Assembly: GCA_946479015.1 (NCBI GenBank)
Contig: CAMLEQ010000105.1
Location: 1 to 10,381 of the forward strand
Length of the DNA: 10,381 nt
Reading direction: 5' to 3'
From: an uncultured Gemmatimonadota bacterium
Lineage (GTDB): Bacteria > Gemmatimonadota > Gemmatimonadetes > Gemmatimonadales > Gemmatimonadaceae
This document shows, piece after piece, positions 1 to 6,443 of the stretch (the first letter of the stretch is position 1; each line of letters starts with the position of its first letter). The position numbers and the translations under genes were made by a program. The notes below the pieces were generated by a model that was given only the letters and a program-made list of their open reading frames with translations, ran no database searches and had not been told where the DNA came from.

Positions 1-1088
1 GCCTCGCGCATCGCCGCCAGCGTGTCCGCCGTCTCCCCCGACTGCGAGATCACGATGCACAGCGTCTTCGGCGTGATCACCGGATTGCGGTAGCGGAACT
101 CCGACGCGTACTCCACTTCTACCGGGATCCGCGCCAGCTCCTCGATCATGAACTCGCCGATGAGCGCCGAGTGCCAGCTCGTGCCGCACGCGGTGATCAC
201 GATGTTGTCGAACTCGAGCAGTTGCTCGTTGGTGAGATTGAGCCCGCCGAGCTTCGCGGTCCCGTCGTCCACGAGCAGGCGGCCGCGCATGGTGTTCTCG
301 ATCGTCGCCGGCTGCTCGAAGATCTCCTTGAGCATGAAGTGCGGGAAGCCGCCCCGCTCGATCATGTCGAGATCCCAGTCGATGCGGTTCACCGCGCGCG
401 CCATCGGCGCCGCGTTCAGGTCGAGGATGCGGTAGCCGTCGCGCTCGAGCACGGCCAGGTCGCCGTCGTCCAGATAGATCACCTGGCGCGTGTGCGCGAG
501 GATGGCCGAGACGTCGCTCGCCACGAAGTACTCGCCGTCGCCGAGCCCCACCAGGAGCGGGCTCCCCTTGCGGGCGGCCACGATCTTGTTCGGGTCCTTG
601 CTCGAGACCACGGCGATGCCGTAGGTCCCCTCCACCTTGCGCAGCGCCTCGATCACCGCCTCCTCGAGGCTCGTCACGAAGAACTCCTCGATGAGGTGCG
701 CCAGCACCTCGGTGTCGGTCTCGGACTGGAAGGTGTGCCCGGCGTCCTCGAGCGCCTGGCGCAGCACGGCGCCGTTCTCGATGATGCCGTTGTGCACCAC
801 GGCGATGGCGCCGTCACACGAGACGTGCGGGTGCGCGTTGCACCAGTTGGGGGCGCCGTGCGTGGCCCAGCGCGTGTGCGCGATCCCGAGCGTGCCCTGG
901 ACCGGCTGCGCCGTCACCACCGACTCGAGCTCCACGATCTTCCCCGCCGCCTTGCGCGTCTCCACGCCCTTGCCGTTCATCACCGCGATGCCCGCCGAGT
1001 CGTACCCGCGGTACTCGAGGCGCTTGAGCCCCTCGAGGAGGAGCGGCGGAGCGATCCGCGGTCCGATGTAACCGACGATTCCACACAT
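1..1088 (-). CDS. glmS: Glutamine--fructose-6-phosphate aminotransferase (isomerizing), 3' end outside window
   Basis: GlmS makes glucosamine-6-phosphate from fructose-6-phosphate and glutamine, the first committed step toward UDP-GlcNAc for peptidoglycan and LPS, in the cytosol. The reading frame is open from an ATG at 1088 to the window edge, giving 362 residues of a protein usually about 610 long. The N-terminus MCGIVGYIG places the nucleophilic Cys at residue 2, exposed after Met removal. The glutaminase domain continues with TRWATHG (72-78), NAHPH (84-88), HNGIIEN (99-105) and SETDTEV (122-128). The linker carries GGFPHFMLKEIFEQP (246-260), and the first SIS sugar-isomerase domain shows CGTSWH (301-306) and SQSGETADT (348-356). 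The rest of SIS1 and all of SIS2 lie beyond the left edge. The gene is 26 bp downstream of glmM on the same strand. Only a weak GAAG-type ribosome binding site precedes it, and there is no room for a glmS ribozyme leader. Identity is very secure from full-length motif agreement. Confidence 0.97.
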   Translation of the reverse strand, partial: MCGIVGYIGPRIAPPLLLEGLKRLEYRGYDSAGIAVMNGKGVETRKAAGKIVELESVVTAQPVQGTLGIAHTRWATHGAPNWCNAHPHVSCDGAIAVVHNGIIENGAVLRQALEDAGHTFQSETDTEVLAHLIEEFFVTSLEEAVIEALRKVEGTYGIAVVSSKDPNKIVAARKGSPLLVGLGDGEYFVASDVSAILAHTRQVIYLDDGDLAVLERDGYRILDLNAAPMARAVNRIDWDLDMIERGGFPHFMLKEIFEQPATIENTMRGRLLVDDGTAKLGGLNLTNEQLLEFDNIVITACGTSWHSALIGEFMIEELARIPVEVEYASEFRYRNPVITPKTLCIVISQSGETADTLAAMRE

Positions 1089-1114
1089 GAGAGTCTTCGT
1101 TTCGGGGTTGTGCC

Positions 1115-2479
1115 TCAGCCCAGCGCATCGAGTGGCACGCGCGAGCGCGCCACCAGGTCACGGGCTCCGGCATCACTCGGGGCTTCGGCGATCACTCTGA
1201 CGATCGGTTCCGTCCCCGACGGGCGCACGTGCACCCACCGGTCCCGCCACGACAGTCGCAGTCCATCCTGCGTGTCCACCTCCGCGTCGGAGAACTCCGT
1301 CCGGAGCGATTGGTACACCGTGTCGAGCGGCGCGTTCGGACGGTCGAGCTTGTCCTTCACGATGGCGTATCGAGGATAACGAGCGATCGTTCGCGACAGA
1401 GGTTGGTCGTCCTCCAACAACATCTGCAGGAGGAGCACCACACCAACGGGGGCATCGCGTCCGAGGTGTACCTCGCTCAGGATGACCCCGCCATTCCCTT
1501 CTCCACCGATCGCCGCCCCCTCCTGGCGCATGCGAACGGCCACGTTCACCTCACCGACCGGGGCCCGGATCACCCGGGTGCCCGCCTCTTCCGCCACATC
1601 ATCGACGATGCGGCTGGTGGAAAGATTCGCGACCACCGGTCCGCTCCGGTACCGCAGCACGAGTCGCGCCGCGAGCGCGAGCGTCCAATCCTCCCCGATC
1701 GCCACCCCCGCGTCGGACACCAGCGCCAGCCGGTCCACGTCGGGATCGGTGGCGAGCCCGACATCGGCTCCCACCTCTCGCACGAGTCGTTCCAGATCGC
1801 CGAGGTTGGCGGCCACGGGCTCCGGCGGGCGAGGGAACCGACCGTCGGTCTCCAGGTTGATCGCCGTCACCCGGCAGCCGAGCCGCTCGAGCAGCCGCGG
1901 GATGATCACGCCTCCCGCGCCGCGCGCGCAGTCGAGCGCGACCCGGAACTTGCGCCGGCGAATCCCCTCCACGTCCACGAACGGCAGGGAGAGCACCTGC
2001 TCGAGGTGCCGCTCCACCGCGCCGGAGTCGTCGTGCACCGCGCCCAGCAGGTCCCACGTGGCGCGCGGGAACGCGCTCTCCACGACACTTCGCATCTCGG
2101 CGCCTTCCGCGCCGTCGAGAAAGAGCCCCGTGGGAGAGATGAACTTGAGCGCGTTCCACTCGATGGGGTTGTGGCTCGCCGTGATCGCGAGCCCGCCCCC
2201 GGCGTGGTGATGCTCCACCGCGAGCTGGATCGTCGGCGTGGGCGCGAGCCCCACGTCGAGCACATCGCATCCCACCGATTGCAGCGCGGCGAGCGTCGCA
2301 CGATGAAACATCGGACCCGACACACGAGAGTCGCGGCCGACCACCACCGTGCGCGAGCCACCGCGCCCGAGCACCCACGCACCGAACCCCGCGGCGAAGC
2401 GGGACACCACCTCCGGCGTGAGCGCCTCGCCCACGCGGCCGCGAACTCCGGATACACTGACCATCAAGCCGTCGTACAC
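1115..2479 (-). CDS. glmM: Phosphoglucosamine mutase-type alpha-D-phosphohexomutase
   Basis: This enzyme interconverts glucosamine-6-P and glucosamine-1-P, using the GlmS product made next door. Its 454 residues span the four-domain phosphohexomutase fold. The phosphoserine loop TASHNP is at 100-105 (Ser102), the metal loop DPDVDR at 245-250, the sugar-specificity loop GGEGNGG at 325-331, and the phosphate-binding loop RPSGTEP at 419-425. The specificity loop is not the GEQSGH form usual in bacterial GlmM; GEGNGG is familiar from archaeal-type phosphohexomutases, so phosphomannomutase or phosphoglucomutase activity remains possible. Adjacency to glmS favours GlmM. The start is GTG at 2479 (MYDGLMVSVSG) because a GGAGG sits 7 nt upstream of it; an in-frame ATG at 2464 would be the alternative. 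The gene ends with TGA 26 bp before glmS, so one transcript probably covers both. Confidence 0.9.
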   Translation of the reverse strand: MYDGLMVSVSGVRGRVGEALTPEVVSRFAAGFGAWVLGRGGSRTVVVGRDSRVSGPMFHRATLAALQSVGCDVLDVGLAPTPTIQLAVEHHHAGGGLAITASHNPIEWNALKFISPTGLFLDGAEGAEMRSVVESAFPRATWDLLGAVHDDSGAVERHLEQVLSLPFVDVEGIRRRKFRVALDCARGAGGVIIPRLLERLGCRVTAINLETDGRFPRPPEPVAANLGDLERLVREVGADVGLATDPDVDRLALVSDAGVAIGEDWTLALAARLVLRYRSGPVVANLSTSRIVDDVAEEAGTRVIRAPVGEVNVAVRMRQEGAAIGGEGNGGVILSEVHLGRDAPVGVVLLLQMLLEDDQPLSRTIARYPRYAIVKDKLDRPNAPLDTVYQSLRTEFSDAEVDTQDGLRLSWRDRWVHVRPSGTEPIVRVIAEAPSDAGARDLVARSRVPLDALG

Positions 2480-2486
2480 GCTGTAA

Positions 2487-2491
2487 CCTCC
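2487..2491 (-). promoter_or_regulatory. Ribosome binding site of glmM
   Basis: On the minus strand the bases read GGAGG, followed by a 7-nt spacer and the GTG at 2479. The spacing is near ideal and decides for the GTG start over the ATG fifteen bases downstream. Confidence 0.8.
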
Positions 2492-2505
2492 GTCACGTTG
2501 CGCGA

Positions 2506-2533
2506 AAGCTACCGGGCACCTTCAGACAATCAA
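2506..2533 (-). promoter_or_regulatory. Weak candidate promoter for glmM-glmS
   Basis: On the minus strand a TTGATT (2533-2528) lies 16 bp before a TAGCTT (2511-2506), which ends 26 bp upstream of the glmM start codon. The match is 4 of 6 to the sigma-70 -35 consensus and only about 3 of 6 to the -10. This is one of the few AT-richer patches in the gap between the divergent genes. Position is sensible but the match is weak, and promoter consensus in this lineage may differ from that of E. coli. Confidence 0.22.
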
Positions 2534-2607
2534 GCTGGCGGGCTGGTGCACCGGGCGGTGCGGCGCGCCATTGCGGGAATCGCGCCATCCAGGGATCTTC
2601 CGCCGTC

Positions 2608-4038
2608 GTGACCGATCCGCTCGCTCTCCTTCCCCTCGCCGCCGCGGCGCACGGCGGCCGCGTCGATGCGTTCGAAGCCCAGCAGCTCGTCGCCGCCGGC
2701 CTCACGCTCCTGCGTCGCTGCGCGCCCCTGGTGCGCGCCCTGAGCGGCAAGCGCGCCGCGATCCTCCTTCCCACCGGCCCCGCGTTCCTCACTGCCCTCG
2801 CGGCGAGCGAGGGGCGCGGCGCGGTGCTCGTGAACCCGTTCGCCGCGCCAGCCGAGATCGAGCGGCAGCTCGCGGATGCGCGCGTGGGCGCGGTGTTCAC
2901 CATCGGCGCCCTCGAGCGCGCCATCCCGGCCGCGGTGCCGCGCGTGCTGCTCGACGAGAGCCCCGCGCGCGCTCTCTGGTCGAGCGGTGGCGAGCGCCGC
3001 GAGATCGATCTCGGCTCGCACGTGGGGTTCTCCATCGAGGGGGAAGCCGACGTCCCCGGTCTCGATGAGGAGGCGGCGATCGTCTACACCTCCGCGATGG
3101 CGGGCACCCCGCTCGGCGCGATCCTCACGCACCGCAACCTGCTCGCGAACGCGCGTGCCACGGTGGAGGCGGCGGAGCTGGGTCCCCACGACCACGCCCT
3201 GGCGCTCCTCCCCTTCTCGCACCTCTTCGGCCTCACCGTCACTCTCCTCGCCCCGCTCCTCGCCGGCGCCCGCGTCACTCCCATGGCGCGCTTCCACCCC
3301 GCGCGCGCCATCCAGGCCATCGAGACGGCGGGGATCACGCTCCTCGTGGGGGTGCCCGCCGTCTACGAGGCGATGGCCGCGGTGCTCGAGCGCCATCACC
3401 CGGAGTTCCGCGCGCCGGCGCTGCGCGTCTGCATCTGCGGCGGCGCGCCGCTCTCCACCAGCCTCCAGGAGCGGTGGCGGTCCCTCACGGGCGTGGAGCT
3501 TCGGCAGGGGTACGGGCTCACCGAGGCTGCTCCCGTGTGCCTCTTCAACCGCACGGCGCTCCCCAACCGCCCGGGGACGCTCGGCGTCCCCTTCCCGGGC
3601 GTCGAGGTCTCCATCCGCGATGACGCGGGGTACGAGCTGCCGCGCGGCGCCGTCGGGGAGATCTGCGTGTCGGGGGAGAACGTGTTCGCCGGCTACGTCA
3701 GCGGCGCCGAGCTCGGGCTACGGTGCGAAGGCGGCTGGCTGCACACCGGCGACCTCGGCGCCATGGATGGCGAGGGAAGCGTGTCGTTCCACGGGATGCT
3801 GAAGCCGATGTTCACGCGCAACGCGTTCAACATCTACCCGCGCGAGATCGAGCGCGCGGCGCTCGATCTCCCGGGCGTCCGCCGCGCCGCGGTGCACGCG
3901 GAGCCGAATCCGCTGCACGAGAACGACATCGTGCTCGAGGTGTGGGGCGACGCGACCGCGGACGAGCTGCACCGGTGGTGCGCCGGGCGCCTCTCCGCGT
4001 ACAAGCAACCCACGCGGATCATCGTGCATTCGGGGTGA
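2608..4038 (+). CDS. AMP-binding (class I adenylate-forming) protein with degenerate motifs
   Basis: The protein belongs to the acyl-CoA synthetase / adenylation superfamily, which activates carboxylic acids as acyl-AMP. Recognisable motifs in order are the A3 loop YTSAMAGTPLG (160-170), A4-like LPFSHLFG (201-208), A5 GYGLTE (301-306), HTGDLG (379-384) and the A8 hinge GMLK...NIYPREIE (396-414). Several key residues are altered. The A3 loop lacks the Gly-Thr/Ser-Thr core and its lysine (Leu169). The A8 GRxKD is GMLKP, with Arg replaced by Met. The protein stops at LSAYKQPTRIIVHSG (462-476), before the PxxxxGK motif holding the catalytic A10 lysine. At 476 residues it is shorter than the usual 500-550. 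I found no lost GK tail in the other frames downstream, so this looks like a natural end. The start is GTG at 2608, with AGGGA 12 nt upstream, which is rather far. The gene stands alone, divergent from glmM and convergent with the HD-GYP gene. The substrate is unknown; it may be a weak ligase or a pseudoenzyme. Confidence 0.82.
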   Translation: MTDPLALLPLAAAAHGGRVDAFEAQQLVAAGLTLLRRCAPLVRALSGKRAAILLPTGPAFLTALAASEGRGAVLVNPFAAPAEIERQLADARVGAVFTIGALERAIPAAVPRVLLDESPARALWSSGGERREIDLGSHVGFSIEGEADVPGLDEEAAIVYTSAMAGTPLGAILTHRNLLANARATVEAAELGPHDHALALLPFSHLFGLTVTLLAPLLAGARVTPMARFHPARAIQAIETAGITLLVGVPAVYEAMAAVLERHHPEFRAPALRVCICGGAPLSTSLQERWRSLTGVELRQGYGLTEAAPVCLFNRTALPNRPGTLGVPFPGVEVSIRDDAGYELPRGAVGEICVSGENVFAGYVSGAELGLRCEGGWLHTGDLGAMDGEGSVSFHGMLKPMFTRNAFNIYPREIERAALDLPGVRRAAVHAEPNPLHENDIVLEVWGDATADELHRWCAGRLSAYKQPTRIIVHSG

Positions 4039-4039
4039 G

Positions 4040-4074
4040 CGCGGGACGCGGGATGCGGGTTGCGAGACGCGCGG
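4040..4074. repeat. Imperfect heptamer tandem repeats, about five units
   Basis: Starting 2 bp after the stop of the AMP-binding gene, the plus strand reads as consecutive 7-mers: CGCGGGA, CGCGGGA, TGCGGGT, TGCGAGA and then a degraded CGCGCGG. The first two are identical and the next two fit YGCGRGW. The array sits in the 65-bp gap between two convergent genes. Its function is unknown; it may be a simple slippage-type repeat. Confidence 0.5.
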
Positions 4075-4098
4075 GGCGAGCCGCACGCGGTCCGGCGC

Positions 4099-4113
4099 GC
4101 GGGCTATGCCCGC
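4099..4113. terminator. Possible bidirectional hairpin between convergent genes
   Basis: GCGGGC-TAT-GCCCGC forms a perfect 6-bp GC stem with a 3-nt loop. It overlaps the TAG stop codon (4106-4104) of the minus-strand HD-GYP gene. Its location between converging genes fits a terminator, but neither side has a T-tract and the stem is short, so it may be incidental in such GC-rich DNA. Confidence 0.3.
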
Positions 4114-5198
4114 CCCGAGTGGACGGCGAGCAGCGCTCTCGCCTCCGACGCTCCCGTGCCGCGCTCACCGAGGTCGATCACGCCCCCCGCCACCACCTCC
4201 AGGAACGCCTCCACCACCTCGGCGTCGAACTGCTCCCCGGTGCTGCGGCGAAGCTCGGCGAGCGCGTCGCCGTACTCCAGCCCCGAGCGATACGGGCGGC
4301 GGCTCATCATCGCATCGAACGCGTCGGCCACGGAGATGATGCGCGCTTCGCGCGGGATGTCCATCCCGCCGAGGCGATCGGGGACGCCGCGTCCATCCAG
4401 CCGCTCGTGGTGCGAGCGCACCACGTTGAGCACCACTGGATTGTCGTCGAGCAGCGGCTTCAGGATCCGCCAGCCGAGCACCGGATGCGTCATGATGTGC
4501 TCGTACTCCTCGGTGGTGAGCGGCCCCGCCTTGTTCAGCACATCCTCGCGCACGCCGATCTTCCCCACGTCGTGCAGGTGCCCGCCGATCTCGATGTTCC
4601 GCACCACGTCCGGAGGGATGCCGAGCATTCTCGCGATGGCCACGCCGTACTGGCTCACGCGAATGGAGTGCCCGCGCGTGTACGGGTCCTTCAGCTCGAG
4701 CGCCTCGGCCAGCGACTGGATCCCGGCGAGGAACACGTCCTCGAGCCGCTGCGCCTGCTCCTGCACGCGCTCCTCCAGCCGCTCCTGGTAGTCGCGGTTC
4801 TCGGCCACCAGCCGCCGCTTCTCGAGTGCCTGCGCGACACGCGCCCGCACCTCCTCGAACACGAACGGCTTGGTGATGTAGTCCATGGCCCCGGCCGCGA
4901 GGCAGGCGACCGCCACCTCCACCTCGGCGACCGCGGTGATCATGACCACGGCCACGTCGGGGTAGCGCTCGCGCACGTGGTGCAGGAGCTCCGTCCCATC
5001 CATCCCCGGCATCCGCATGTCGGAGAGCACCAGCGCCACCGGCTCCCGTTCCAGCACGGCGAGCGCCTCGCCGCCGGACCCCGCCTCGAAGCACGTGAAG
5101 CCCGCACCCCGCATCAGGCGCACCAGGGCCTGGCGGAGCCGGGGCTCATCGTCCACCACGAGACATCGGTTGGCGGCCGGCCGCTCGGCGTGCGTCAC
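4104..5198 (-). CDS. Response regulator with Rec and HD-GYP domains (probable c-di-GMP phosphodiesterase)
   Basis: This is an RpfG-like two-component regulator of 364 residues that probably hydrolyses cyclic-di-GMP when phosphorylated. The Rec domain (about 10-125) has the acidic pair D16-D17, phosphoacceptor D60 in LSDMRMPGMDG, T88 and K110 in TKP. A charged, probably coiled-coil linker covers about 118-155. The HD-GYP domain (about 156-350) shows RGHSIRVSQY (175-184), the metal-binding HDVGK (209-213), THP (237-239) and HHERLDGRGVP (263-273). The signature GYP is GVP here, with Tyr replaced by Val, while the metal ligands are kept. The start is GTG at 5198 because GGAGG lies 6 nt upstream; the in-frame extension to 5291 would run into the divergent transsulfuration gene. 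No histidine kinase is adjacent, so the regulator is an orphan within this window. Cyclic-di-GMP activity is inferred from the family. Confidence 0.92.
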   Translation of the reverse strand: MTHAERPAANRCLVVDDEPRLRQALVRLMRGAGFTCFEAGSGGEALAVLEREPVALVLSDMRMPGMDGTELLHHVRERYPDVAVVMITAVAEVEVAVACLAAGAMDYITKPFVFEEVRARVAQALEKRRLVAENRDYQERLEERVQEQAQRLEDVFLAGIQSLAEALELKDPYTRGHSIRVSQYGVAIARMLGIPPDVVRNIEIGGHLHDVGKIGVREDVLNKAGPLTTEEYEHIMTHPVLGWRILKPLLDDNPVVLNVVRSHHERLDGRGVPDRLGGMDIPREARIISVADAFDAMMSRRPYRSGLEYGDALAELRRSTGEQFDAEVVEAFLEVVAGGVIDLGERGTGASEARALLAVHSGRA

Positions 5199-5204
5199 GA
5201 CTTC

Positions 5205-5209
5205 CCTCC
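5205..5209 (-). promoter_or_regulatory. Ribosome binding site of the Rec-HD-GYP gene
   Basis: The minus strand reads GGAGG 6 nt before the GTG at 5198. This fixes the start there, making the gap to the divergent neighbour 47 bp. Any promoters for both genes must fit inside that gap or overlap the neighbouring coding sequence. Confidence 0.8.
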
Positions 5210-5245
5210 AGTTATCTTCCGCGAACTCACCAACAGGCACTCCGG

Positions 5246-6421
5246 ATGACCCGCATTTACGACGACGATCTCGATACGGGGTTCGGCACACGCGCCATCC
5301 ATGCCGGGCAGCGCCCGGAACCGCTCGCCGGCGCGATCATGACCCCCGTCTATCTCACCTCTACGTACGTACAGGACGGCGTCGGAGTAAACAAGGGATA
5401 CGAGTACGCGCGCGGGCGCAACCCCACAAGGGAGGCGCTGGAACGAAACGTGGCGGCGCTCGAGGGAGGGCGCCACGCCTTCGCCTTCGCGAGCGGCACC
5501 GCGTGCGTGGACTCGCTGATGAAGCTGTTCAAGGCGGGCGACCACGTGATCTGCGGCGAGAACGTCTACGGCGGCACCTTCCGCCTGTTCGACCGGCTGC
5601 TGAGCCAACTCGGCCTCTGCTTCACCTACGTGGACACGCGCGACCCGCAGCGGATCGCCGATGCCTGCACGCCGCGCACCGTGGCGGTGGTGGTGGAAAC
5701 GCCCACGAACCCGCTCATGCGCCTCACCGATCTCGGCGCGGCCGCCGAGGCGGCGCACCGGGCCGGAGCGCTCCTGTTCGTGGACAACACCTTCGCCACG
5801 CCGTTCTTCCAGCGCCCCTTCGAGCACGGCGCGGACGTGGTCTTCCACTCGACCACGAAGTACCTGAACGGACACAGCGACATGATCGGCGGGATCGCCG
5901 TCATCCGCGACGATGCGCTCGCCGAGCGGCTGACGTTCATCCAGAACGCGGCGGGGGCCGTCCCCGGCCCGTTCGACTGCTGGCTCGCCCTGCGCGGCAC
6001 GAAGACGCTGCACCTGCGCATGCCGCGCCACGACGAGAACGGCCGGCGCGTTGCGGCCTGGCTCGCCGAGCGCCTCGGCGAGGAGCGGGTGATCTACCCC
6101 GGGCTCGCGTCGCATCCGCAGCACGAGCTCGCGCGGCGGCAGATGACCGGCTACGGCGGGATGATCACGGTGGACATGGGCACCAAGGAGCGCGCCACGC
6201 GCCTGCTCGAGGGAACGCGAATCTTTTCGCTGGCGGAATCGTTGGGTGGAGTCGAGAGCCTCATCAGTCACCCGGCCAGCATGACGCACGCGTCCGTCCC
6301 GCCGGCGCGCCGCGAGGAGCTCGGCATCACCGACGGGCTCGTCCGCCTCTCGTGCGGAGTGGAGGACGTGGGAGATCTGCTGGCGGATCTCGACGGGGCG
6401 CTCTCGAACGCCACGCGCTGA
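5246..6421 (+). CDS. PLP-dependent transsulfuration enzyme (cystathionine gamma-synthase / gamma-lyase type)
   Basis: This is a fold-type I PLP enzyme of the Cys/Met metabolism family, acting on cystathionine, homoserine esters or related sulfur amino acids in the cytosol. The 391 residues match family length. Visible are the PLP-phosphate-binding YEYARGRNPT (52-61, from the partner subunit), SGT (83-85), the stacking Tyr108 in ENVYGGT, Asp180 in FVDNTFATP, the Schiff-base Lys205 in HSTTKYLNGHSD, and the carboxylate-binding Arg367 in LVRLSCGVED. The conserved SLGGVES (332-338) and HPASMTH (342-348) are present. Residue 110 is Gly where methionine gamma-lyases carry a catalytic Cys, which argues against that activity. 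Synthase and lyase cannot be separated from sequence alone, so no gene symbol is given. The ATG at 5246 has only a weak AGG 8 nt upstream. It is the first gene of a plus-strand run, 22 bp before the M48 peptidase gene. Confidence 0.92.
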   Translation: MTRIYDDDLDTGFGTRAIHAGQRPEPLAGAIMTPVYLTSTYVQDGVGVNKGYEYARGRNPTREALERNVAALEGGRHAFAFASGTACVDSLMKLFKAGDHVICGENVYGGTFRLFDRLLSQLGLCFTYVDTRDPQRIADACTPRTVAVVVETPTNPLMRLTDLGAAAEAAHRAGALLFVDNTFATPFFQRPFEHGADVVFHSTTKYLNGHSDMIGGIAVIRDDALAERLTFIQNAAGAVPGPFDCWLALRGTKTLHLRMPRHDENGRRVAAWLAERLGEERVIYPGLASHPQHELARRQMTGYGGMITVDMGTKERATRLLEGTRIFSLAESLGGVESLISHPASMTHASVPPARREELGITDGLVRLSCGVEDVGDLLADLDGALSNATR

Positions 6422-6432
6422 CTCACGCCAGA

Positions 6433-6439
6433 GAGGGGG
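6433..6439 (+). promoter_or_regulatory. Ribosome binding site of the M48 peptidase gene
   Basis: GAGGGGG lies just before the ATG at 6444; counting from GAGG (6433-6436) the spacer is 7 nt. This is the clearest ribosome binding site in the plus-strand gene run, suggesting the peptidase is loaded independently while the following genes rely on coupling. Confidence 0.7.
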
Positions 6440-6443
6440 CACC

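Noticed and set aside
1089..1114. glmS ribozyme/riboswitch leader
   Set aside because: Only 26 bp separate glmM and glmS, far too short for the ribozyme.
171..1379. Long plus-strand open frame (402 codons) over glmS and the end of glmM
   Set aside because: It is antisense to clear glmS and glmM motifs; the Arg/His/Val-rich translation is typical of a GC-rich shadow frame.
2525..2530. GACAAT as a plus-strand -10 box for the AMP-binding gene
   Set aside because: No acceptable -35 at 16-18 bp upstream, and it overlaps the equally weak minus-strand candidate.
1229..2611. Plus-strand open frame opposite glmM (460 codons)
   Set aside because: Shadow of glmM; no recognisable domain, very His/Arg-rich.
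4039..4103. Frameshifted remnant of the missing A10 tail of the AMP-binding gene
   Set aside because: The other frames downstream of the stop give no LPRT/GK-like sequence, so the short C-terminus does not look like a local frameshift.
3723..5249. Plus-strand open frame of 508 codons over the end of the AMP-binding gene and the HD-GYP gene
   Set aside because: It crosses two well-supported genes in other frames, and its translation is low-complexity Arg/His/Leu.
5199..5291. N-terminal extension of the HD-GYP regulator to 5291
   Set aside because: It would overlap the divergent transsulfuration coding sequence, and a GGAGG 6 nt before the GTG at 5198 supports the shorter form.
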